A DNA stretch of 31,114 nt from CAYMRB01 sp964392615 (GTDB lineage Bacteria; Planctomycetota; UBA8108), in NCBI GenBank assembly GCA_964392615.1, contig CAYMRB010000062.1, forward strand, positions 1-31,114. Reading direction: 5' to 3'. Of the stretch, positions 26,401 through 31,114 are shown in pieces. A program made the translations under genes and the position numbers. The notes beneath the pieces were generated by a model. It did not search any database, was not told where the DNA came from, and worked only from the letters and a program-made list of their open reading frames with translations. Every line of letters begins with the position of its first letter. The stretch's first letter is position 1.

Positions 26401-28616
26401 CGGTGCTCTACAGCCTGTATCTGATCGATAGCGACGACGACGGTCTCCCGGATCGATTCGAGGAGGCGAACGGACTCGATCCGAACGATCCGCGGGATGC
26501 GGCGGGCGACGCGGACGGCGACGGCCTGACGAACCTGCAGGAGTTCTTCGTCGGGACGAATCTGCGCATCGCGGACACGGACGGAGACGGCGTGTCGGAC
26601 GCGGACGACGACGAGGACGGCGACGGCCTGTCGAATCTCGCCGAGCTCGCGCTCGGCACGAACCCGCGTCGCGCGGACACCGATGGCGACGGACTCGACG
26701 ATGGCGTGGAGACCGATACGGGCGAGTTCGTCGACGCGGGGGACACGGGCACCGATCCGCTCGACGCCGACACCGACGACGGCGGAGCGCCGGACGGCCT
26801 CGAAGTCGCCGCGGGGCTCGACCCGTTCGACCCGGAGGACGATCTCGTCGAGGCGACGTTCCCGCTGAACTTCACGGACAGCGAGGGCTTCCTGTGGGAT
26901 GTGCAACCCAACGGCTCGATCGCCAACGGCACGATTGACGCGTTCGATGGCGGCCTCTTGCTGTCGGTGAACGGGGCGGCCTTCGGAGGTGGAAGCGCGT
27001 TGCAGTCTCCTCGCGAGCAGTCAGTGATGATCGGCCCGGCAGGAGTCGGAGGGATCGAGGTGACGCGGAGTATTCGCGTTCCCAGCGACGGCATAGGTTT
27101 CGCCCGATACGTCGAGCGACTGAGGAACCCGACGCCGGCGCCGGTGACGGCGACGGTCCTGATCTCGGGCAACCTCGGGTCGAACGGGGCCACGGTGCTC
27201 GTCGCGACGTCGGAGGACGACGGCCTGTTCAACACGGACGATCTCTGGCTCGTCACCGACGACGATGACGGCGGCGGCGACCCGACGATGACGTTTGTCT
27301 TCGGCACGCCGGGAGCGATCTCGCCGGCGACGGAGGCCTCCCTGGTCGGAGACAACTTCCGATTCCAGTTCGAGGTCGACATTCCTCCTCGCAGCACCGC
27401 GACGGTGATCCACTGGGCGGCGCAGAGCCTTGACCAAGCGATGGCCGTCGAGAAGGCCGAATTGATCGCCGAGCTCGATCCGGAGGCGATGGTCGACCTC
27501 GACCTCGTCGATCTGTCGCGAGCGGTCAACCTGGCGCTGGATCGGGACAACGACGGCCTCCCGGATCCGTTCGAAGAGGCGAATGGCCTCGATCCGGATG
27601 ATCCGAGGGACGCGGCGCGCGATGAGGATCGCGACGGCCTGACGAACCTGCAGGAGTTCCGCATCGGCACCGACTTGCGCGATGCGGACACGGACGGCGA
27701 CGGCATTCCGGATCCGGACGACGACGAGGACGGCGACGGTCTGTCGAATCGCGAGGAGCTCGGACTCGGCACCAGTCCGCGCAGAGCGGACAGCGATGGT
27801 GACGGTCTCAATGATGGAGTAGAGACGGACACCGGCGTCTTCGTCGACTTGAACGACACGGGGACCGATCCGCTGAATCCCGACACGGACGGCGGCGGCG
27901 TGCGGGACGGAACGGAGATCACCCTGGACACCAACCCGCTCGACCCGGACGACGATCTCGCGCTGCCTGTGTGCAATCGACGCGGCACGGCGTTCGCCGG
28001 AGAGCTCGTGCCCACGCCCGCCGTACAGACCGTCGCGGAGGCCATCGGCGCCGGCGAATCCGACGCGTGGCTCTTCGAGGTGTGCGAGGCCGGAGAGTAC
28101 ACGTTCACGTTCTGCCCACCCGGCGGCACGGACTACGACCCGTGGCTTTGCCTTCTGGACCGTGTGGGGAATCTGATCGTGCAGAACGATGATTCGTGCG
28201 GGCTGCAATCGCGGGTTTCCATGGTGCTCGAACCTGGGCTGTACTGGATCGCGGTGTCCGGGTTCTCGACGAGCTCCGGCAGCTACACGTTGGCCTACTC
28301 GTCCACGGTCGCCCCGTGTCCCACCGTCGGGGGAATTCTCCCCGGCGATTGCTCGAACGACGGTCGGGTCGACATCGCCGACGCGATCTGCCTCTTCGGC
28401 TTCCTGTTCCGAGGCTGGCCGTTGGAGCTGCCGTGCGGCAATGGTCGAGAGACGGATCCGGCGAATGTGGCCCTCATAGACCACGACGAGACCGGCACGC
28501 TGAACCTGTCGGATGGAGTCGCCCTGCTGCAGTATCTGTTCCTGCAGGGGCGCCCGCCGCCGCTCGGGATCGACTGCGTCGAGATCCGCGGCTGCGACGG
28601 ACTGTGCGATCTGTGA
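20421..28616 (+). CDS. Giant secreted modular protein of repeated GATase-like / calcium-array / beta-sandwich units, with PPC and dockerin
   Basis: A 2731-residue exported protein; the ATG at 20421 has GGAGAGGG upstream and a signal peptide ('VAIVTFGLWLLAPLPLEA'). The mature part is four units: residues 29-745 (G-A-B-A), 746-1088 (G-A), 1089-1800 (G-A-B-A) and 1801-2512 (G-A-B-A). G (about 202-206 residues) looks like a ThuA/class I GATase-type Rossmann domain ('EGGLVICLSSRAGDF', 'IGFDYYAFDDNAARFISNA'). A (139-141) is a thrombospondin type-3-like calcium array ('DSDGDGLPDPVEEANGLDP', 'DGLTNLQEF'). B (230) is beta-rich ('DGTGFARYVERLRNPTPD', 'HWLVTDD', 'TLIHWAAQ'). A pre-peptidase C-terminal-type domain (about 2513-2630) and a dockerin pair (about 2636-2731) finish it. 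I count about six calcium loops per A module, so roughly 40 sites. A calcium-stiffened extracellular fibre or surface protein is inferred. Confidence 0.85.
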   Translation: MRRPRIDLRTVAIVTFGLWLLAPLPLEAQDFAYIRGASQPWGSTANEAAMDAAFGGDLWDDLRLADGAGPFTAGRYRFIFVEGGASTTTEFSAYLTAHRDAIEAWVEDGGTLFLNAAPNVGGSFGMGFGITLNYGPATAAREVVAADVDHPIFNLPDPTGATRFTGTSFGHATVSGPDLAPILLREPQGDVVLGEMEVGTGLVLFGGITTSNFHQPQPDATILRVNTLLYAADQRDRDDDGMPDAFEEENRLDPDDPDDAAGDPDRDGLTNLQEFLAGTDPRDADSDDDGIADPDDDEDGDGLSNSAELGRGTNPRRADSDGDGLDDGVETDTGEFVDRDDTGTDPLDADTDGGGAPDGLEVAEGLDPLDPDDDLLEANLPLNLTDSEGFLWDIQPNGSIINGTRDAFDGGLLLTVGGVPFTGGPAFLNPRQQAVTIGPTTVGRLEVTRRIYIPAAGTGFARFVERIRNTGAEAVTVTAGIGGNLGSDGNTNLIATSEDDGVFDTQDHWLVTDDANGGGDPTMTFVFGSPDAVSPATAVSLINDNFSFQFEVDVPARGVTTLIHWAAQSLDQAMAIAKAELIAGLDPEALAELDPQDLVTTVNVARDSDGDGLPDPVEEANGLDPDDPRDAAGDLDRDGLTNLQEFLAGTDLRDADTDGDGIADGDDDEDGDGVPTGEEFARGLDPLNSDTDGDGLSDGVETGTGVFVDANDTGTDPLDPDTDGGGSLDGRELELGSDPLDAGDDLSVGVLSWVAYGDLASEVPNAYAAIERYFPDFNLTESITEDPATLAEELEGQQVLLIPEQERIDPGRAEAIGAGLGTVIRDFATEGGLVICLSSRSGDLARGAGLLEVRPSDFFNEGALDLVDPQHFLARDVVPPVVAQNATNSWAIVDASIEAVVAQPGGDPVVAAKSLGDGALVLIGFDYYAFDDNAARLISNAVYFSLFLLDSDNDGIPDRIEIANDLDPDDPRDAAGDADGDGLTNLQEFRAGTNLRVADTDGDGVSDADDDEDGDGLSNRAEFERGTSPRRADTDDDGLLDGVETGTGVFVDANDTGTNPLDPDTDGGGTPDGRELELGSDPLDGADDISVGILSWVTYADRDEELRNTYAAIRRFFPDINVTESTTEDPATFADDLEDQRILLIPEQEGVSADQIEAIGAGVGTVVRDFVSEGGLVICLSSRAGDFVRGTGLLEITPIGGRDLSLVDPEHFLARDVVEPVLQQNATNAWAIADPGIDVVVASGGRADPVVAAKLLGDGAVVAIGFDYFAFDDNAARFISNAVLYSLFLVDSDGDGIPDQIEEANGLDPADPRDAGADEDGDGLTNLQEFIVGTNLRVADTDGDGVSDADDDEDDDGLSNRVELALGTDPRRADTDGDGLEDGVETDTGVFVNADDTGTNPLDPDTDGGGGPDGLEVAEGLDPFDPEVDLIEAEFPLNFTDGEGFIWDVQPNGAINNGTLDAFDNGLLLSVNGAGFGGGRAFRDPLEQVVTIGPQMLGPVEVRRSIRVPGDGTGFARYVERLRNPTPDAVTATVIIAGNLGSDGNTNLIATSEEDGLFDMADHWLVTDDVDGAGDPTMAFVFGTPDAVSPVTEAALNGDNFRFQFEFDIPPRSTVTLIHWAAQNLDQVTAIEKAELIAGLDAEALADLDLMDLARSVNVARDSDNDGIPDPVEVANGLDPNDPRDAARDEDRDGLTNLQEFRARTNLRDADTDGDGVPDAEDDEDGDGVPNLEEFARGTDPLNSDTDGDGLSDAVETGTGVFVDLNDTGTSPLDPDSDGGGTPDGRELELGFDPLDASDDISIEVLSWVTYADRDEELRNTYAAIRRFFPDINVTESTTEDPATLAEELEDRPVLLIPEQEGVDAAQIEAIGAGLGTIIRDFTAEGGLVICLSTRAGDFARGTGLLDVTPTGSGALSLVRPEHFLARDIVPPVVQQNATNAWSIVDPALEVILASGGGGDSVVATKRLGDGGVVMIGFDYYAFDDNAARFISNAVLYSLYLIDSDDDGLPDRFEEANGLDPNDPRDAAGDADGDGLTNLQEFFVGTNLRIADTDGDGVSDADDDEDGDGLSNLAELALGTNPRRADTDGDGLDDGVETDTGEFVDAGDTGTDPLDADTDDGGAPDGLEVAAGLDPFDPEDDLVEATFPLNFTDSEGFLWDVQPNGSIANGTIDAFDGGLLLSVNGAAFGGGSALQSPREQSVMIGPAGVGGIEVTRSIRVPSDGIGFARYVERLRNPTPAPVTATVLISGNLGSNGATVLVATSEDDGLFNTDDLWLVTDDDDGGGDPTMTFVFGTPGAISPATEASLVGDNFRFQFEVDIPPRSTATVIHWAAQSLDQAMAVEKAELIAELDPEAMVDLDLVDLSRAVNLALDRDNDGLPDPFEEANGLDPDDPRDAARDEDRDGLTNLQEFRIGTDLRDADTDGDGIPDPDDDEDGDGLSNREELGLGTSPRRADSDGDGLNDGVETDTGVFVDLNDTGTDPLNPDTDGGGVRDGTEITLDTNPLDPDDDLALPVCNRRGTAFAGELVPTPAVQTVAEAIGAGESDAWLFEVCEAGEYTFTFCPPGGTDYDPWLCLLDRVGNLIVQNDDSCGLQSRVSMVLEPGLYWIAVSGFSTSSGSYTLAYSSTVAPCPTVGGILPGDCSNDGRVDIADAICLFGFLFRGWPLELPCGNGRETDPANVALIDHDETGTLNLSDGVALLQYLFLQGRPPPLGIDCVEIRGCDGLCDL
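20505..22655 (+). repeat. Giant-gene unit 1 (G0-A1-B1-A2)
   Basis: G0 spans about 20505-21125, A1 21126-21548, B1 21549-22238 and A2 22239-22655. G0 is the most divergent GATase-like copy: it has 'WVEDGGTLFLNAAPN' where the others have 'GGLVICLS', and so lacks the cysteine. It begins immediately after the signal peptide. Confidence 0.75.
22656..23684 (+). repeat. Giant-gene unit 2, partial (G1-A3)
   Basis: G1 spans 22656-23267 and A3 23268-23684, together 1029 bases. The motif 'LSW' occurs at 22671 and again at 23700, exactly 1029 bases apart. The unit lacks B and the second A. Confidence 0.8.
23685..25820 (+). repeat. Giant-gene unit 3 (G2-A4-B2-A5), 2136 bases
   Basis: G2 spans 23685-24290, A4 24291-24713, B2 24714-25403 and A5 25404-25820. 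Equivalent positions in unit 4 are exactly 2136 bases downstream. Confidence 0.85.
25821..27956 (+). repeat. Giant-gene unit 4 (G3-A6-B3-A7), 2136 bases
   Basis: G3 spans 25821-26426, A6 26427-26849, B3 26850-27539 and A7 27540-27956. Bases 25842-25942 are identical to 23706-23806 in unit 3. A7 ends in a variant tail ('GTEITLDTNPLDPDDDL') leading into the PPC-type domain. Confidence 0.85.
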
Positions 28617-28682
28617 CGCAACCGCCCGAATGAGCGCGCAGCGCGCGGCGAGTAGAGCCGCATCCAGGAGCCCGACCGGACG

Positions 28683-30416
28683 ATGATGCGTCTTCGAGTG
28701 ACATCGCGCGGAGTTTCGGCGCCGTTCGTGGCTGTGTGCGTTCTGGCCGTCTCGTGTTGCGTGACGCACGCTCGCGCGGCGACGCTCGTCGTCGACGTGG
28801 CGGGTGGGGGCGACTTCGACGACGTCCAGTCGGCTCTCGACGCGGCCGCGGGCGGCGACACCGTCCTTGTGGGGGCGGGGGAGTACGTGCTCGAGGCGCC
28901 GCTCGACTTCAACCGTCTGCATGATCCGGACGATCCGGGCGCCGTGCCCGTCAAGGATCTCGTCCTGCGGGCCGAATCCGGAGCGGACGCGACGACGTTG
29001 CGACTGTCCGCCGACGTGGTCGGTTTGCGCGTCGCGAGCGTCATCGTCTTCACGAAGGGCGAGACCGAGGCGTCGACGGTCGAAGGATTCACGATCACCG
29101 GAGGCCGAGGCTTCGCCGGCCGCGGCGGCGGCTTGTTCATCGAGCACTCGTCACCGCGCATCGTCGACTGCACGATCGCGGGCAATACCGCGACCGGCAA
29201 CGCGGGGGAGTCAGGAGGCGAAGCGGCCGGCGGCGGCGTGTGGATGTTCGATTCCGACTCCGACTTCGAGCGCTGCCGCGTCGTCGACAATACCGTGCGG
29301 GGCGGTCAGGGGAGCTTCGGAGGCGGCGGCGCGCCGATGGGCGTCGGCGGTGAAGCGCGCGGCGGCGGCGTGTTCGCCGATTGGGGTGGGTCGCAGTGGA
29401 TCGAGTGCGTGATCGAGGGTAACGCCGCGATCGGTGGCTCAGCGGGCTTCGGCAATCGCGCGGTAGGTGGCGGCGCGTTCGTCGGATCGGGCTGGGCGCG
29501 CTTCGACCGCTGTCGCATCGTCGGAAATCGCGCGATCGGTGGCGGCGGCGATATCGGCGGCGACGCGAGTGGCGGTGGCGCGGCGATCATCGGTCGGTTC
29601 AGCGATCCGGGCGGCGTCCTGCGGTTTCTCGACCAGCTGCACCTCCGCAACTGCGTGATCGCGCGAAACCGTGCGCAAGGACAAGCGGGCGGCGGCCTCG
29701 GCGGTGAGGGGCGGGGCGGTGGCGTGTTCAACGACGAGGCGACGACGTACATCGCCTTCGCGACGATCGCGGGTAACCACACCGCGGACGCGCCGGGGTT
29801 CGAGCGCCCGGCGGTCGCGACGGATGGCGCGCCCGTGTATGTCGAGGGCTCCATCGTCTGGGCGAATGCCGGCGGCTCGCTGTCATCGCAGGACCAGACG
29901 ATCTACGTGCGCGGCAGCTGTGTCGCGGGTTTCGAGTCGTTCGAGGTCCTGGGCAACATCGATGCCGATCCGCATTTCGCCGGGGACGACGACTTTCGGC
30001 TGCAGCCCGGATCGCCGTGCATCGACGTGGCGATATCGCGCACGTCGCCGCTGCCCGACGTCGACATCGACGGCCACGAGCGACCGTGCGGCGCCGGCTT
30101 CGACATGGGGGCGCACGAGGTTTGCCCCGGCAATGACGCGTTCGTGCGGGGCGACGCCGATGCCCGCGGCAACATCGATTTGACCGACGGCATCCGCATC
30201 CTCAACTGGCTCTTCCTCGGCATCGCGTCGCCGGGCTGCGTCGACGCGGCCGATGTCGATCGCAGTCGCACAGTCGACGTGACCGATGCGGTGTATCTGT
30301 TCAACTACCTGTTCCTCGGCGGGCCGGAGCCGCCGGGCCCGCATCCGGACTGCGGGGTCGATCGGTCGCCGGAGGCGCTCGGCTGTCGCGACTTCGCACC
30401 GTGTCCGCCGGACTAG
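28683..30416 (+). CDS. Secreted right-handed beta-helix protein with dockerin
   Basis: A 577-residue protein with a signal peptide ('FVAVCVLAVSCCVTHARAA'). Residues 35-120 open with 'GDFDDVQSALDAAAGGDTV', the usual start of pectate-lyase-like or DUF1565-like beta-helix proteins. Glycine-rich coils from about 130 to 350 repeat a core like 'RGGGLFIEHSSPRIVDCTIAGNT' (polymorphic outer-membrane-type repeats). The helix is capped by 'SPCIDVAISRTSPLPDVDIDG...DMGAHE', a choice-of-anchor Q-type end. A dockerin pair (about 485-577; 'GDADARGNIDLTDG', 'DVDRSRTVDVTDA') ends in C-x10-C-x5-C. AGGAG lies 12 bases before the first ATG, a little far; a second ATG follows directly. It lies 66 bases after the giant gene on the same strand. 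Polysaccharide binding or cleavage is possible, but no catalytic residues are apparent. Confidence 0.83.
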   Translation: MMRLRVTSRGVSAPFVAVCVLAVSCCVTHARAATLVVDVAGGGDFDDVQSALDAAAGGDTVLVGAGEYVLEAPLDFNRLHDPDDPGAVPVKDLVLRAESGADATTLRLSADVVGLRVASVIVFTKGETEASTVEGFTITGGRGFAGRGGGLFIEHSSPRIVDCTIAGNTATGNAGESGGEAAGGGVWMFDSDSDFERCRVVDNTVRGGQGSFGGGGAPMGVGGEARGGGVFADWGGSQWIECVIEGNAAIGGSAGFGNRAVGGGAFVGSGWARFDRCRIVGNRAIGGGGDIGGDASGGGAAIIGRFSDPGGVLRFLDQLHLRNCVIARNRAQGQAGGGLGGEGRGGGVFNDEATTYIAFATIAGNHTADAPGFERPAVATDGAPVYVEGSIVWANAGGSLSSQDQTIYVRGSCVAGFESFEVLGNIDADPHFAGDDDFRLQPGSPCIDVAISRTSPLPDVDIDGHERPCGAGFDMGAHEVCPGNDAFVRGDADARGNIDLTDGIRILNWLFLGIASPGCVDAADVDRSRTVDVTDAVYLFNYLFLGGPEPPGPHPDCGVDRSPEALGCRDFAPCPPD

Positions 30417-30453
30417 CCCCTCGATCCGAGCCAGCCTCGACGCAAGCGCGGCA

Positions 30454-30481
30454 TTGACACGGCGGCCGCGAGCCCCATACT
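30454..30481 (+). promoter_or_regulatory. Promoter candidate with consensus -35
   Basis: TTGACA (30454-30459, a perfect -35) is followed after 16 bases by CATACT (30476-30481, four of six for -10). Transcription would begin near 30488, about 165 bases before the ATG at 30652. This is the best promoter-like sequence in the window. Confidence 0.5.
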
Positions 30482-30521
30482 CGCATCCTTCCACACGATC
30501 TCCTGTGTGCGAGGTGACGCC

Positions 30522-30548
30522 ATGCTCTCCCTGAATCGTATCTCCTGA
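30522..30548 (+). CDS. Possible eight-residue leader peptide (MLSLNRIS)
   Basis: A short frame with GAGGTG eight bases before its ATG lies between the candidate promoter and the terminator-like hairpin. Its TGA touches the first of three hairpins. There is no run of a single amino acid to suggest classical amino-acid attenuation. It could occur by chance. Confidence 0.22.
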   Translation: MLSLNRIS

Positions 30549-30569
30549 CCCCGACGGGGTTCATCGTAT

Positions 30570-30593
30570 CCCGCGCCAGCAGTCGCGGGTTTT
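30570..30593 (+). terminator. Intrinsic terminator-like hairpin inside the rbfA leader
   Basis: CCCGCG (30570-30575) pairs with CGCGGG (30584-30589) around an eight-base loop and is followed by TTTT. It lies downstream of the candidate promoter and upstream of the next gene, so it could act as an attenuator; it could also end transcripts from the beta-helix gene. Flanking hairpins are at 30548-30560 (ACCCC/GGGGT) and 30595-30618 (GCCGCGG/CCGCGGC). Confidence 0.4.
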
Positions 30594-30651
30594 CGCCGCG
30601 GTGCAGTTTCTCCGCGGCCTTTCCGATACGCTATTCAGCGACAGAGAATTC

Positions 30652-31114
30652 ATGGCACCGAGACATCGGCTCCACGTGGAGCTGGCGGCATGGGTGGGCG
30701 AGGTCGGTCCGGACGACGGCCTCGATTCGATGACGATTCCTTTTCACAGCCAGAGGGGACGGCACGTGCAACAGGACCGCAAGGCGCTCCAGCTGTGCAG
30801 GCAGGTCGAGCAGGCCCTGAGCCTGGCGCTCTGCGACGTGGCGGAAGCGGACCCCGAGGAGCTTGTCGACGACGCGGAGCGCGAGGACTTCGACGAGTAC
30901 GCGGGCTACGCGGAATACGCCGCCGCCGAGGGCCTTACGGAAGGCGACGGCTCGGACGACGTCGACCCCGAGACCGAGATCTTCGGTCGCATCACGGTCG
31001 TGTCCGTCTTGCCGGCGTCGGACGGAGGACACCTCACGGTCACCGTCGGCCCACTCGATCCCGATGACGACCTCGATCGCGACGAAGTGCTCGCCGCGCT
31101 CGAGCGAGTCGCCG
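30652..31114 (+). CDS. rbfA: Probable ribosome-binding factor A (3' end outside the window)
   Basis: The frame is open from the ATG at 30652 to the window end (154 codons). 'DRKALQLCRQVEQALSLAL' followed later by 'FGRITVVSVLPASDGGHLT' and 'VTVGPLDP...RDEVLAALERV' recalls the planctomycete form of RbfA: first helix, then the strand with the substrate-contact region, then the helix leading to 'GxLRxEV' (not reached here). RbfA acts in 30S subunit maturation in the cytoplasm. Between helix and strand lies an unusually long acidic stretch of about 45 residues ('EELVDDAEREDFDEYAGYAE' and beyond). The true start is uncertain: a GTG at 30763-30765 with GAGGGG upstream would give a more usual N-terminus. 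The assignment is from motif memory. Confidence 0.55.
   Translation, partial: MAPRHRLHVELAAWVGEVGPDDGLDSMTIPFHSQRGRHVQQDRKALQLCRQVEQALSLALCDVAEADPEELVDDAEREDFDEYAGYAEYAAAEGLTEGDGSDDVDPETEIFGRITVVSVLPASDGGHLTVTVGPLDPDDDLDRDEVLAALERVA

Noticed and set aside
27021..29147. Long minus-strand frames opposite the end of the giant gene and the beta-helix gene
   Set aside because: Same explanation; this frame and the one at 26408-28129 cross gene boundaries and have no recognisable domain.

Overview
The window looks like a piece of a planctomycete chromosome, probably a deep-branching, marine-type Planctomycetota lineage. GC content is high (I estimate roughly 65-70% by eye). Coding is dominated by large exported proteins with calcium-binding DxDxDG loops (FG-GAP/VCBS blades, thrombospondin type-3 repeats, dockerin-like C-termini), CotH and lamin-tail modules, and PQQ-like propellers of the DWPQFRGP type, a gene mix typical of that phylum. 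No rRNA, tRNA, CRISPR array, phage or intact insertion sequence was seen. The lineage is inferred from gene content; no marker gene was compared.

Layout. 1-233: the end of a pseudopilin-like gene. 416-8271: two paralogous secreted proteins (seven-blade FG-GAP propeller, cohesin-like domain, dockerin), both on the plus strand, bracketing a minus-strand pair made of a secreted serine esterase and a tightly coupled small cohesin-like/dockerin protein. The divergent region 5646-6183 carries hexanucleotide satellites and a 31-bp inverted repeat. A 168-bp near-palindrome starts at the stop codon of the second paralogue. 8546-12911: a Tat-exported sulfite-oxidase-type molybdoenzyme, then a PQQ-like propeller protein followed 17 bases later by an exported TIM-barrel-like protein. 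13012-15331: a ComEC-like MBL-fold hydrolase and a DinB-family protein on the minus strand, and a DUF1697 protein on the plus strand. 15342-19982 (minus): a 1546-residue CotH/lamin-tail/discoidin protein with dockerin. 20421-28616: a 2731-residue giant protein built from duplicated G-A-B-A units. 28683-30416: a beta-helix protein with dockerin. 30454 to the end: a promoter, possible attenuator and the start of a probable rbfA gene.

How the genes work together. Six of the proteins end in a dockerin-like pair of calcium loops followed by a cysteine motif within four residues of the C-terminus. The motif comes in two classes, C-x10-C-x3/5-C and C-x5-C-x3-C. Three of the six also carry a cohesin-like domain. 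This suggests a common export, anchoring or assembly system for large extracellular proteins, here sitting beside an esterase that has no dockerin but is translationally coupled to a cohesin-like/dockerin partner. The interaction is inferred.

The most unusual object is the giant gene: units of 712 residues (GATase-like G, calcium array A, beta-rich B, calcium array A) repeat with exact 2136-base spacing, plus one 343-residue partial unit. The other candidates for new biology are the palindrome at the stop codon (with a probable remnant at the paralogue's stop) and the promoter-leader peptide-terminator arrangement before rbfA.
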